Positions 15,565 through 22,881 of a DNA stretch of 27,264 bases are shown here, piece after piece. Position numbers and translations under genes: made by a program. How positions within the stretch are numbered: position 1 is the first letter of the stretch; each line of letters begins with the position of its first letter. Below the pieces are notes generated by a model, which saw nothing but the letters and a program-made list of their open reading frames with translations, did no database searches and was not told the DNA's origin. Source of the DNA: Zhenhengia yiwuensis (GTDB taxonomy: Bacteria; Bacillota; Clostridia; Lachnospirales; Cellulosilyticaceae). Where the stretch lies: NCBI RefSeq assembly GCF_014384995.1, contig NZ_JACRSY010000040.1:1-27264 (forward strand). Direction: 5' to 3'.

Positions 15565-17598
15565 TTAGATATCACAGAATTCAATCTTAATATTATGTGA
15601 AGTATAAGTTGATTGGTAAGGTTGATCTATAATAACATCTTCAATCGGAGGTGTAGGTAGGACGATACTAAAGCAACTCCCTTCATTTAACTTACTATAG
15701 CAAGTAATAGTACCCCCCATAATGTGTACAAGATCCCTTACTATAGATAAGCCTATGCCACAGCTATGTTCTTTAGAACTAGTCCCTTGATAAGACGTAA
15801 TAAAGCGATCAAAGATATGGTCTAGCTTATCAGCAGGAATACCAATACCTGTATCGAGAATGTCAATTTGTATACTTTCGCCTAGATCAGAGACAGTGAT
15901 ATAGAGCTGGCCACCAGGAGCTGTATACTTAATAGCATTGGAAAGTAAATTGAATATAATACGTTCGAATGCTGATGGGTCTGTATGGATTAAGCGTTCA
16001 TCTAAATCTGTATCAAAGGTGTACGAGATGTTTTTCTCTTTCATATAGTAGTAGGATGCTTCACAGAGCGTTTCAACAGCATCTACAACATTAAAAATCT
16101 GGGAAGAGAACTGAAGCATATTATTATCGAGTTTAGTTAGGTCTAAAATGTTGTTAATCAATTTTAAGAGCTTAAGAGAATTAGATTGCATCATACCTGT
16201 ATAGTGTAGACATTCAGGAAGTGTAGTAGCGTGTTCCTGCATTTGTAAGGCACTGTAAATAATATTAATAGGCATTTTAATATCATGAGAAAGGTTAGAG
16301 AAATAATTCATCTTCAAGTTTTGCTCTTCTAAAGCTTTTTCCGCCGCTAACTTCTGTTTTTTCTCAGTAATATTACGTAAAATACATACAATATTTATAG
16401 ACTCGTGTAAATATGTAGTAGTAAAAAGGTATTCTACATCATAAACTTCATGATCTAAAGTGGTGAGCTTAGCTTCACCTTTTAAAAGTTCATTAGGATG
16501 TTCAAGCAATCCATTATAGGCAGATAGAGTTTGAGCATCTAGTTTTAAGTAATCAAAGAGTATGCAACCACACAGGCTATGCTTAGTGGAAGAATGGAAT
16601 AAATCGAGTGCTGCCTGATTGGTATCTAGAATTTTATTATCTACGCAAAGTAGAAATGGTTCAGGAAAAATACTTAGAATACGCTCATATTGATTGGTTT
16701 TTGCTTTAAGATTACTTTCTAATCGTGCAGCATATGTACTATAGTGATAGAGTTCCTTATAAGTATCTTCAATCATTTTTTCAGAAGCTTCATTCTTTAA
16801 ATACAGTTCACCAAAAGGTCTTAAGATGCAGCAATCAATTTGACCTATAATCAATAGGTACAATGATGAAAGCCTGAAAAAATAAGAAATAATACTAGGT
16901 ACTGTTAACGGACCAAAGTAAATTAAATGGATTGATTCATAAGTCACACAGCAAACAGCAAACATAATCATGATAATTTTATGCGTATCAGGAATCTTAT
17001 AACGTATGGAGTATAGCTTATAGAAAGTAAAAATCATTGCAATAGGAAAGAAGAGATTAGAACATAAGTTAAATAAAAGTGCATGCAGTGTATGACCTGT
17101 AACAAAGGCGACATATGTCTTGGTTGAAAGAACTGGGAATAGGAAGATTACAATTAAGGCAAAACATCCCATAAGTATACAACTTATAAATTCTAATCGC
17201 TCAGGCTTTTTTACATAAGTAGTGGTTAAAATTATGAGAAATACTCCAAAACTTATATGAACGAGATGGTTAGCACCCATAGATACATCATAACGATTAA
17301 TAGTTATATCAAAAAGTTTAAGGATGACAAATCTAAGAGAGAGCAAGAGATTAAGAGCACCATAAAAGATAGAGAGATAAGATAAGAATGCATTTTGCGT
17401 AATGTACCTCGTATAGAAAGCGTTAATCATAAGATAAAGTGATAAGCTAAAGAGAACGACTTTGAAAACAGAGAAAAAAGTGTCTTCATCAATTAAATAA
17501 AGTCCTATAAAAAAACAATTGAAGATGCCAAGCAATACCAAATGTTTATATAAATGACGATGAAGGAACTCGCTTTTGGCGTGGATGAGATTGTTCAT
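15565..17598 (-). CDS. membrane sensor histidine kinase with PAS-like domain
   Basis: A 677-residue kinase. The N-terminal half (about 18-260) has seven to eight hydrophobic segments, resembling MASE-type integral-membrane sensors. A linker (about 262-305) leads to a PAS-like domain (about 306-410, ending IVCILRNITEKKQ). The HisKA domain has NYFSNLSHDIKMPINII with phospho-acceptor H438; the ATPase domain has N-box ERIIFNLLSNAIKYT, G1 DTGIGIP, and G2 CGIGLSIV. All catalytic boxes are present. There is no receiver domain and no response regulator gene beside it, so its partner is elsewhere. The start at 17598 follows AAGGGG on the minus strand. Its signal is unknown; co-orientation with uppP suggests an envelope role. 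Confidence 0.85.
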   Translation of the reverse strand: MNNLIHAKSEFLHRHLYKHLVLLGIFNCFFIGLYLIDEDTFFSVFKVVLFSLSLYLMINAFYTRYITQNAFLSYLSIFYGALNLLLSLRFVILKLFDITINRYDVSMGANHLVHISFGVFLIILTTTYVKKPERLEFISCILMGCFALIVIFLFPVLSTKTYVAFVTGHTLHALLFNLCSNLFFPIAMIFTFYKLYSIRYKIPDTHKIIMIMFAVCCVTYESIHLIYFGPLTVPSIISYFFRLSSLYLLIIGQIDCCILRPFGELYLKNEASEKMIEDTYKELYHYSTYAARLESNLKAKTNQYERILSIFPEPFLLCVDNKILDTNQAALDLFHSSTKHSLCGCILFDYLKLDAQTLSAYNGLLEHPNELLKGEAKLTTLDHEVYDVEYLFTTTYLHESINIVCILRNITEKKQKLAAEKALEEQNLKMNYFSNLSHDIKMPINIIYSALQMQEHATTLPECLHYTGMMQSNSLKLLKLINNILDLTKLDNNMLQFSSQIFNVVDAVETLCEASYYYMKEKNISYTFDTDLDERLIHTDPSAFERIIFNLLSNAIKYTAPGGQLYITVSDLGESIQIDILDTGIGIPADKLDHIFDRFITSYQGTSSKEHSCGIGLSIVRDLVHIMGGTITCYSKLNEGSCFSIVLPTPPIEDVIIDQPYQSTYTSHNIKIEFCDI

Positions 17599-17633
17599 TA
17601 TAATACCCCTTACTAAAAAATCATTTCTTTTCT

Positions 17634-17639
17634 ATTATA
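17634..17639 (-). promoter_or_regulatory. candidate -10 of the kinase-uppP operon
   Basis: TATAAT on the minus strand (17639 to 17634), about 35 bases before the kinase start. No convincing -35 was found at 16-18 bases. Confidence 0.35.
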
Positions 17640-17706
17640 ATACAAAAATTGCTAAAGTGCGACAATTATTTTAAATAGTTAACACTTTTCTGATTTGTGG
17701 CATTCA

Positions 17707-17735
17707 TTGAAAAGAAGGTAAAAATAGGGTATAAT
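17707..17735 (+). promoter_or_regulatory. sigma-A-type promoter of the DUF6106-like gene
   Basis: TTGAAA at 17707-17712, 17-base spacer, TATAAT at 17730-17735, 41 bases before the start codon. One mismatch in twelve positions. Confidence 0.78.
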
Positions 17736-17776
17736 GAAATATATAAAAATCAATAAGATAAAAGGAGAAGGAAAAC

Positions 17777-18289
17777 ATGGGTGATAGCTTTAAAGAGCAG
17801 TTAGTACCAATGACAATGAGTCAAAAAGACAAACTACAACGCACAATTATATGGACTGTAGCAATTTTAGTATCTGTTATTTTATTCTTTGTATTACCAA
17901 TCTTTGCAGCACCTATTTTAGTGCTTGCAGTCATGTGGGGGGCAATGTTCTTTGCAAGTAAACTAAAAAAAGAACATGAGTATGCTTTAACCAATAATAT
18001 TATGGATATTGATGTCATCTACAATAAAGAAAAAAGAAAACGTATTATGGAAATTGACATTAAAGAGGCTAACGTCATTGCAAGTATTAAAGATGAGAGA
18101 CGTCAAGATGAAATCAGCCGTGGGCAAAAGGTTATCGATGCAAGTGATGGTAATCATACTAAAGCAACATATGCTATTATGTATCCTCATGAGGGACAAT
18201 TACTTAAAATCCTCATTACACCAAATGAAGAAATGCTTCAATTAATGTATAAGCAAGCACCAAATAAAGTTTTTAAATATAGAGGGTAG
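17777..18289 (+). CDS. small membrane protein resembling DUF6106
   Basis: A 170-residue protein of unknown function. A hydrophilic N-terminus (MGDSFKEQLVPMTMSQKDKLQ) is followed by two closely spaced hydrophobic helices (about 25-46 and 47-62), then a cytoplasmic domain of about 105 residues with mixed charge (KKEHEYALTNNIMDIDVIYNKEKRKRIMEID and an ITPNEEMLQLMYK end). The architecture resembles DUF6106 proteins of Lachnospirales; that match is from memory. AAAGGAG precedes the start. It has its own promoter and terminator, so it is a single-gene unit. Other reading frames overlapping it are shadows. Confidence 0.72.
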   Translation: MGDSFKEQLVPMTMSQKDKLQRTIIWTVAILVSVILFFVLPIFAAPILVLAVMWGAMFFASKLKKEHEYALTNNIMDIDVIYNKEKRKRIMEIDIKEANVIASIKDERRQDEISRGQKVIDASDGNHTKATYAIMYPHEGQLLKILITPNEEMLQLMYKQAPNKVFKYRG

Positions 18290-18314
18290 TTTATAAAATT
18301 TGAAAAAAGTGGCG

Positions 18315-18350
18315 AAAAATGTGGACTAGTTGTATATAGTCCATATTTTT
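18315..18350 (+). terminator. Rho-independent terminator after the DUF6106-like gene
   Basis: Stem 18315-18328 with 18337-18350, 14 positions including one G-T pair, 8-base loop; the outer A-T pairs supply the T tail. Confidence 0.8.
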
Positions 18351-18409
18351 ATTGTGTAAACCTCTTATTATTATATTAAAAAACACTACTAACAATTTAA
18401 GAAAGGATA

Positions 18410-18418
18410 TGCTATAAT
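18410..18418 (+). promoter_or_regulatory. extended -10 promoter of guaBA
   Basis: TGC-TATAAT at 18410-18418 is an extended -10. The -35 position 17 bases upstream (TAACAA, 18390-18395) is weak, acceptable for this class. Transcription would start about 20 bases before the riboswitch. Confidence 0.65.
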
Positions 18419-18443
18419 AAGCGATAACAAAAAGCAAATCTGA

Positions 18444-18593
18444 TTTTTCGTATATACTTGGCGATTGGGCCGAGAGTATCTACCCGTTTACCGTAAATAA
18501 GCGGACTACGAGGAAACTTAAATTAGTAGTACACAGTTTATTACTGTATTGCTCTTTAATTCCTCAATACCTATTCTATTGAGGGATTTTTTT
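18444..18593 (+). promoter_or_regulatory. guanine-type purine riboswitch controlling guaBA
   Basis: Three-way junction aptamer: P1 18444-18452 with 18507-18515; P2 CTTGGC (18457-18462) with GCCGAG (18469-18474); P3 CCGTTTA (18484-18490) with TAAGCGG (18498-18504), and the family loop CCGTAAA. Junction strands contain TATCTAC and GACTACG. The base equivalent to position 74 is C (18506), which specifies guanine or hypoxanthine; adenine switches have U. Expression platform: GAGGAA of P1 (18510-18515) can instead pair with TTCCTC (18560-18565), helped by TTAAA/TTTAA, forming an antiterminator. Bound purine holds P1 and frees the terminator at 18562-18593. Excess guanine would therefore shut off GMP synthesis. 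Confidence 0.93.
18562..18593 (+). terminator. riboswitch-controlled terminator
   Basis: 8-bp stem CCTCAATA (18562-18569) with TATTGAGG (18577-18584), 7-base loop, then seven T at 18587-18593. Its 5' arm overlaps the antiterminator segment described with the riboswitch. Confidence 0.9.
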
Positions 18594-18631
18594 ATATAAT
18601 CCATTACACAACATACTAGGAGGAACTTCAC

Positions 18632-20086
18632 ATGTCAAAAATTATTAAAGACGGCATTACATTTGACGATATTTTACTCGTACCTAATTACTCAAATGTA
18701 TTACCACATCAAGTATCACTTCAAACACAACTTACTAAAACAATTACACTAAACATTCCAATGATGAGTGCTGGGATGGACACTGTAACAGAGGCACGTA
18801 TGGCTGTTGCAATTGCTAGACAAGGTGGTATTGGTATTATCCACAAAAATATGTCTATTAGTGAGCAAGCAGAAGAAGTTGACAAAGTAAAACGTTCTGA
18901 AAATGGTGTTATTACAGACCCATTCTTCTTATCACCAGAACACTATGTATATGATGCAAATGAATTAATGGCAAAATACAGAATATCTGGAGTTCCTATT
19001 ACAGAAGGTACAAAATTAGTAGGGATTATTACAAACCGTGATTTACGCTTTGAAACAAATCATAATCGTAAAATTAAAGAAGTTATGACAAGTGAAAATC
19101 TTATTACAGCTGAAGAAGGTACAGACCTTGCAAAAGCTAAAGAAATTCTTTCTAAACACCGCATTGAAAAATTACCAATTGTAGATAAAGAAGGTAACTT
19201 AAAAGGACTTATCACAATCAAAGATATTGAAAAAGCTATCCTTTATCCACAAGCAGCTAAAGATGCTCAAGGTAGACTTTTAGTAGGGGCAGCTGTAGGT
19301 GTAACAGGAGATGTACTTGAACGTGTAGATGCACTTGTAAAATCTAAAGTAGACGTAATTACAGTTGATACAGCTCATGGTCATTCACAAGGTGTTATTA
19401 ATACAGTTAAATTAATTAAATCAAAATACCCAGAACTTCAAATCATTGCTGGTAACGTAGCAACAGCAGAAGCTACAGTAGCACTTATCGAAGCTGGTGC
19501 AGATGCAGTTAAAGTAGGTATCGGGCCTGGTTCAATCTGTACAACACGTGTTGTTGCAGGTGTAGGTGTACCACAAATTACAGCAGTAGAAGATTGTGCT
19601 AAAGCAGCAGCTCCATACGGGGTTCCGGTAATTGCTGATGGTGGTATTAAATACTCAGGAGACATTGTAAAAGCAATCGGTATGGGTGCTAATGTATGTA
19701 TGATGGGATCAATGCTTGCTGGTTGTGAAGAAAGTCCAGGAGCTACAGAACTTTATCAAGGAAGAAAATATAAAGTATACCGTGGTATGGGATCAATTGC
19801 AGCTATGGAAAATGGAAGCAAAGACCGTTACTTCCAAAATGATGCTAAAAAACTTGTTCCAGAAGGTGTTGAAGGTCGTGTAGCTTACAAAGGTTACTTA
19901 GCAGATACTGTATTCCAAATGATTGGTGGTCTTCGTGCTGGTATGGGTTATGCAGGCGCATCAACAATCGAAGAACTTAAAGAAAAAGCAACATTCGTAC
20001 GTATCACAAGTGCTGGTCTTAAAGAAAGCCACCCACATGACATTCAAATTACAAAAGAAGCACCAAACTATAGCGTAGAATACTAA
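18632..20086 (+). CDS. guaB: IMP dehydrogenase GuaB
   Basis: A 484-residue enzyme oxidising IMP to XMP with NAD, the committed step of GMP synthesis. The barrel begins ITFDDILLVPNYSNVLP; two CBS domains (about 92-205) interrupt it, with MTSENLITAEEGTDLAKA and the repeated HRIEKLPIVDKEGNLKGLITIKD pattern. Catalytic C303 lies in GPGSICTTRVVAG; YRGMGSIAAM and the flap region GVEGRVAYKG are intact, and the C-terminus ends NYSVEY. AGGAGG precedes the ATG. It is read from the riboswitch leader and continues into guaA 72 bases later with no terminator between. Confidence 0.98.
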   Translation: MSKIIKDGITFDDILLVPNYSNVLPHQVSLQTQLTKTITLNIPMMSAGMDTVTEARMAVAIARQGGIGIIHKNMSISEQAEEVDKVKRSENGVITDPFFLSPEHYVYDANELMAKYRISGVPITEGTKLVGIITNRDLRFETNHNRKIKEVMTSENLITAEEGTDLAKAKEILSKHRIEKLPIVDKEGNLKGLITIKDIEKAILYPQAAKDAQGRLLVGAAVGVTGDVLERVDALVKSKVDVITVDTAHGHSQGVINTVKLIKSKYPELQIIAGNVATAEATVALIEAGADAVKVGIGPGSICTTRVVAGVGVPQITAVEDCAKAAAPYGVPVIADGGIKYSGDIVKAIGMGANVCMMGSMLAGCEESPGATELYQGRKYKVYRGMGSIAAMENGSKDRYFQNDAKKLVPEGVEGRVAYKGYLADTVFQMIGGLRAGMGYAGASTIEELKEKATFVRITSAGLKESHPHDIQITKEAPNYSVEY

Positions 20087-20158
20087 TTAATAGTATATTA
20101 TTATAGTGAAGTATAAGACGGCTTTTAGTTCAGACACATATTAGAGGAGGAAATACGG

Positions 20159-21700
20159 ATGAAACATGACTTAATTATCGTACTAGATTTCGGTGGACAG
20201 TATAATCAGCTTATCGCAAGACGTGTTCGTGAAAATAACGTTTACTGCGAGGTACATCCTTATAATTTAAGCATCGAAAAAATTAAAGAAATGAATCCAA
20301 AAGGAATCATCTTCACAGGTGGACCAAACAGTGTATATGCTGATGAATCACCAATCTGTGATAAAGAAGTATTTGAACTTGGTATCCCAGTACTTGGGAT
20401 CTGCTATGGTTCACAACTTATGGCTCACCTTTTAGGTGGAAGCGTAGCAACAGCTCCAGTAAGTGAATACGGTAAAACAGAAGTAGCAGTAGAAACAGCT
20501 TCAAAATTATTTGATGGGGTAGCACCATCTACAATTTGCTGGATGAGCCACACAGACTACATTGAAAAGGCACCAGCAGACTTTAGCATTACAGCTCATA
20601 CACCAGTATGCCCAGTAGCAGCTATGGAAAATGCAGCTAAAGGACTTTACGCAGTACAATTCCATCCAGAAGTTATGCATACACAAGAAGGTCAAACAAT
20701 GCTTTCAAACTTCGTTCACAAAATTTGTGAATGCGAAGGTGACTGGAAAATGGATTCTTTCGTAGAAACAACAATTAAAGAAATCCGCGAAAAAGTAGGC
20801 GACGGAAAAGTATTATGTGCTTTATCAGGTGGTGTAGATTCATCTGTAGCAGCAGTACTTCTTTCTAAAGCAATCGGAAAACAACTTACATGTGTATTTG
20901 TAGACCACGGTTTACTTAGAAAAAATGAAGGGGATGAAGTAGAGGCAGTATTCGGTCCAGAAGGTCACTATGATCTTAACTTCATCCGTGTAAATGCACA
21001 AGAAAGATTCTACGCAAAATTAAAAGGCGTAGAAGATCCAGAAACTAAGAGAAAAATCATCGGTGAAGAATTCATTCGTGTATTCGAAGAAGAAGCTAAA
21101 AAAATCGGTGCTGTAGACTTCTTAGTACAAGGAACAATTTACCCAGATGTAATTGAAAGTGGACACGGTAAATCAGCAGTTATCAAATCACACCATAACG
21201 TAGGTGGATTACCAGACTGTGTAGATTTCAAAGAAATCATCGAACCACTTCGTCTTCTCTTCAAAGATGAAGTACGTAAAGCAGGTTTAGAATTAGGTAT
21301 TCCAGAATACCTTGTATTCAGACAACCATTCCCAGGTCCAGGACTTGGTATCCGTATCATCGGTGAAGTAACAGCAGAAAAAGTACGTATCGTACAAGAT
21401 GCAGACTGGATCTACCGCGAAGAAATCGCAAAAGCAGGTATCGATAAAGAAATCGGTCAATACTTCGCAGCTCTTACAAACATGCGCTCAGTAGGCGTAA
21501 TGGGCGACGAAAGAACATATGATTACGCAATCGCCCTAAGAGCCGTAACAACAAGCGACTTCATGACAGCAGAATCAGCTGACCTTCCATGGGAAGTACT
21601 TGGAAAAGTAACAACAAGAATCGTAAACGAAGTTAAAGGGGTTAACCGTGTACTCTACGACTGCACAGGAAAACCACCAGCAACGATTGAGTTTGAATAG
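20159..21700 (+). CDS. guaA: GMP synthase (glutamine-hydrolysing) GuaA
   Basis: A 513-residue enzyme converting XMP to GMP with ATP and glutamine. The N-terminal amidotransferase has nucleophile C82 in GICYGSQLM and H169/E171 in FHPEVMHT. The ATP pyrophosphatase P-loop is SGGVDSS (223-229). The C-terminal dimerisation domain includes RQPFPGPGLGIRIIGE and DERTYDYAIALRAV. The last residues read KPPATIEFE where most family members end TIEWE, so a near-invariant Trp is Phe. Together with the mobile element that follows, this may mark the gene's 3' end as the attachment site. AGAGGAGG precedes the start; it is second gene of the riboswitch operon. Confidence 0.97.
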   Translation: MKHDLIIVLDFGGQYNQLIARRVRENNVYCEVHPYNLSIEKIKEMNPKGIIFTGGPNSVYADESPICDKEVFELGIPVLGICYGSQLMAHLLGGSVATAPVSEYGKTEVAVETASKLFDGVAPSTICWMSHTDYIEKAPADFSITAHTPVCPVAAMENAAKGLYAVQFHPEVMHTQEGQTMLSNFVHKICECEGDWKMDSFVETTIKEIREKVGDGKVLCALSGGVDSSVAAVLLSKAIGKQLTCVFVDHGLLRKNEGDEVEAVFGPEGHYDLNFIRVNAQERFYAKLKGVEDPETKRKIIGEEFIRVFEEEAKKIGAVDFLVQGTIYPDVIESGHGKSAVIKSHHNVGGLPDCVDFKEIIEPLRLLFKDEVRKAGLELGIPEYLVFRQPFPGPGLGIRIIGEVTAEKVRIVQDADWIYREEIAKAGIDKEIGQYFAALTNMRSVGVMGDERTYDYAIALRAVTTSDFMTAESADLPWEVLGKVTTRIVNEVKGVNRVLYDCTGKPPATIEFE

Positions 21701-21705
21701 AAGCT

Positions 21706-21755
21706 AAAAAGCTACAGTCCATTGAAATACAAGGACTGTAGCTTTTATTTTTTTA
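21706..21755 (+). terminator. Rho-independent terminator of guaBA
   Basis: Perfect 14-bp stem: 21707-21720 with 21733-21746, 12-base loop, followed by a T-rich tail to 21754. It begins 6 bases after the guaA stop. Confidence 0.92.
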
Positions 21756-21757
21756 TC

Positions 21758-21776
21758 ATGGTACTAAAATGGTACT
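21758..21776 (+). repeat. paired 8-bp direct repeats, candidate integrase arm sites
   Basis: ATGGTACT occurs at 21758-21765 and again at 21769-21776, an 11-base period (about one helical turn). Arm-type sites of lambda-like integrases often come as paired direct repeats with this spacing, close to the attachment core. A related ATGGTAC is at 21867. The role is inferred from position beside guaA and from the arm-binding type of N-terminus on the nearby integrase. Confidence 0.45.
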
Positions 21777-21835
21777 CTTTATACTAGAGAATATAAATTA
21801 ATAGTTAGAATATATATAATATGCATGCATTTATA

Positions 21836-21863
21836 TTGTTTTAGTATTATACTATGGTATAAT
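21836..21863 (+). promoter_or_regulatory. promoter of the toxin-antitoxin-chaperone cassette
   Basis: TTGTTT at 21836-21841, 16-base spacer, perfect TATAAT at 21858-21863, about 39 bases before the first gene of the cassette. Confidence 0.6.
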
Positions 21864-21866
21864 ATT

Positions 21867-21880
21867 ATGGTACAAACCAT
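21867..21880 (+). promoter_or_regulatory. inverted repeat, candidate operator
   Basis: ATGGT (21867-21871) and ACCAT (21876-21880) flank four bases, right at the expected transcription start of the cassette. Toxin-antitoxin operons are commonly autorepressed from such a site. No obvious DNA-binding domain is visible in the cassette proteins, so the binder is unknown. Confidence 0.35.
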
Positions 21881-21901
21881 AAAGGATAAATAGGAGTAAA
21901 T

Positions 21902-22591
21902 ATGTTTAATGAGCATCTATATCATGGAACAGGTAAAATACGTGGTGATAGAATGCTTTCAAATCAAGAGATGGAAATTTCAAGAGGAAATTCTCATTGG
22001 CTAGGAGATGGAAGTTATTTTTTTGAAGAAAAACTATATGCATTTAAATGGATTTCAGATATGTGTAGAAAACGATATCCAAAAGAGCCACATGATGAAT
22101 CCTTGATTAGAAATTACTCTATTTTGGAGGCCAGTATATTAACAATAAAAGAAAGAGTATTTGATTTAAATAAGGCAGAACATAAGATACTCTTTGATGA
22201 AGTTTATAATCTATTATATGAGATGAAAAAAGAGAGTGCTGATTTATGTAAAAGTGAGCTATCGGAAGGTGTAGTTTTAAATTACATGTTTGAATCCATG
22301 AATTTTAAGGAAAAATATGATATTGTAGTAGCGGTCTTTTTAAGAAATACTACAAACTATAAAAGCATAAATACAAGACTTGGATTTATGCCACAAAAAC
22401 AAATCTGTGTAAAAAAACAGGATATTGTTAAAAATATCATAGATGTTAATTATCGTGAAGATATAGCTAGTTTTCAACAACAATTAAGCAAGCTTAATTA
22501 TAATGCACCAATATCTCATTTAAAAACATTAAAAAGAAATAGTATTAAAGGTACTCATCTTCATAAAAAGGCATATAATATGATTAAATAA
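21902..22591 (+). CDS. putative ADP-ribosyltransferase-fold toxin (CmdT-like)
   Basis: A 229-residue protein. The N-terminus LYHGTGKIRGD, with H8, followed by HWLGDGSYFFEEKLYAFKW, with Y39, matches the opening of ADP-ribosyltransferase-fold families such as DUF3990 (H in YHG, aromatic in GxGxYF, then a helix with AxxW). The third catalytic position in classic H-Y-E enzymes is Glu; here the equivalent C-terminal stretch appears to be FMPQKQICVKKQDIV, giving Gln (Q167). The C-terminal 40 residues are basic. Downstream are a small protein and a SecB-like chaperone, the order seen in CmdTAC, whose CmdT modifies mRNA. By that analogy it would be a growth-arresting, phage-triggered toxin. The fold call is by eye. 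AGGAG is 5 bases before the ATG. Confidence 0.6.
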   Translation: MFNEHLYHGTGKIRGDRMLSNQEMEISRGNSHWLGDGSYFFEEKLYAFKWISDMCRKRYPKEPHDESLIRNYSILEASILTIKERVFDLNKAEHKILFDEVYNLLYEMKKESADLCKSELSEGVVLNYMFESMNFKEKYDIVVAVFLRNTTNYKSINTRLGFMPQKQICVKKQDIVKNIIDVNYREDIASFQQQLSKLNYNAPISHLKTLKRNSIKGTHLHKKAYNMIK

Positions 22592-22644
22592 CTGTAAGAA
22601 GGCAACAATATAGTTAAGCTATAGAGTAGCAGGGAGGGATTAGG

Positions 22645-22881
22645 ATGAATTTACAAAAGGAATTGCAAGCTATCAGAGAACATTTTTCAAACTTAAGTGT
22701 ACAAGAGCTTGAAAAAAATTTACTTATGGCAGGGATAGATGAAATTAAGCCAAGTAAGTCATTTGGTATGCACATGATTACTGAACGTGAAATATACTTA
22801 AACAATAAAGAAAGGTATGTAATATTAGGAGACAAAGATTTAAATGTTTTTTCAAATACATATCTATGTGAGGTAGCTTAA
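22645..22881 (+). CDS. putative chaperone-dependent antitoxin (CmdA-like)
   Basis: A 78-residue protein of no recognised family. The N-terminal half is predicted helical (MNLQKELQAIREHFSNLSVQELEKNLLMAG); the C-terminal part is richer in strand formers and aromatic or hydrophobic residues (MITEREIYLNNKERYVILG, then NVFSNTYLCEVA). In toxin-antitoxin-chaperone systems the antitoxin C-terminus is an exposed addiction segment bound by the SecB-like partner; this tail is a fair candidate, by inference. There is no visible helix-turn-helix. AGGGAGGG at 22631 supports the start. Its stop and the next start overlap in TAATG, so translation of the two is probably coupled. It lies 53 bases after the presumed toxin. 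Confidence 0.6.
   Translation: MNLQKELQAIREHFSNLSVQELEKNLLMAGIDEIKPSKSFGMHMITEREIYLNNKERYVILGDKDLNVFSNTYLCEVA

Noticed and set aside
17821..18245. Overlapping frames on both strands within the DUF6106-like gene
   Set aside because: Only the 170-residue frame has a promoter, a ribosome binding site and membrane-protein character.
20087..20158. Possible separate promoter or second riboswitch between guaB and guaA
   Set aside because: The 72 bases are AT-rich with no convincing -35/-10 pair, aptamer or terminator; co-transcription with guaB is simpler.
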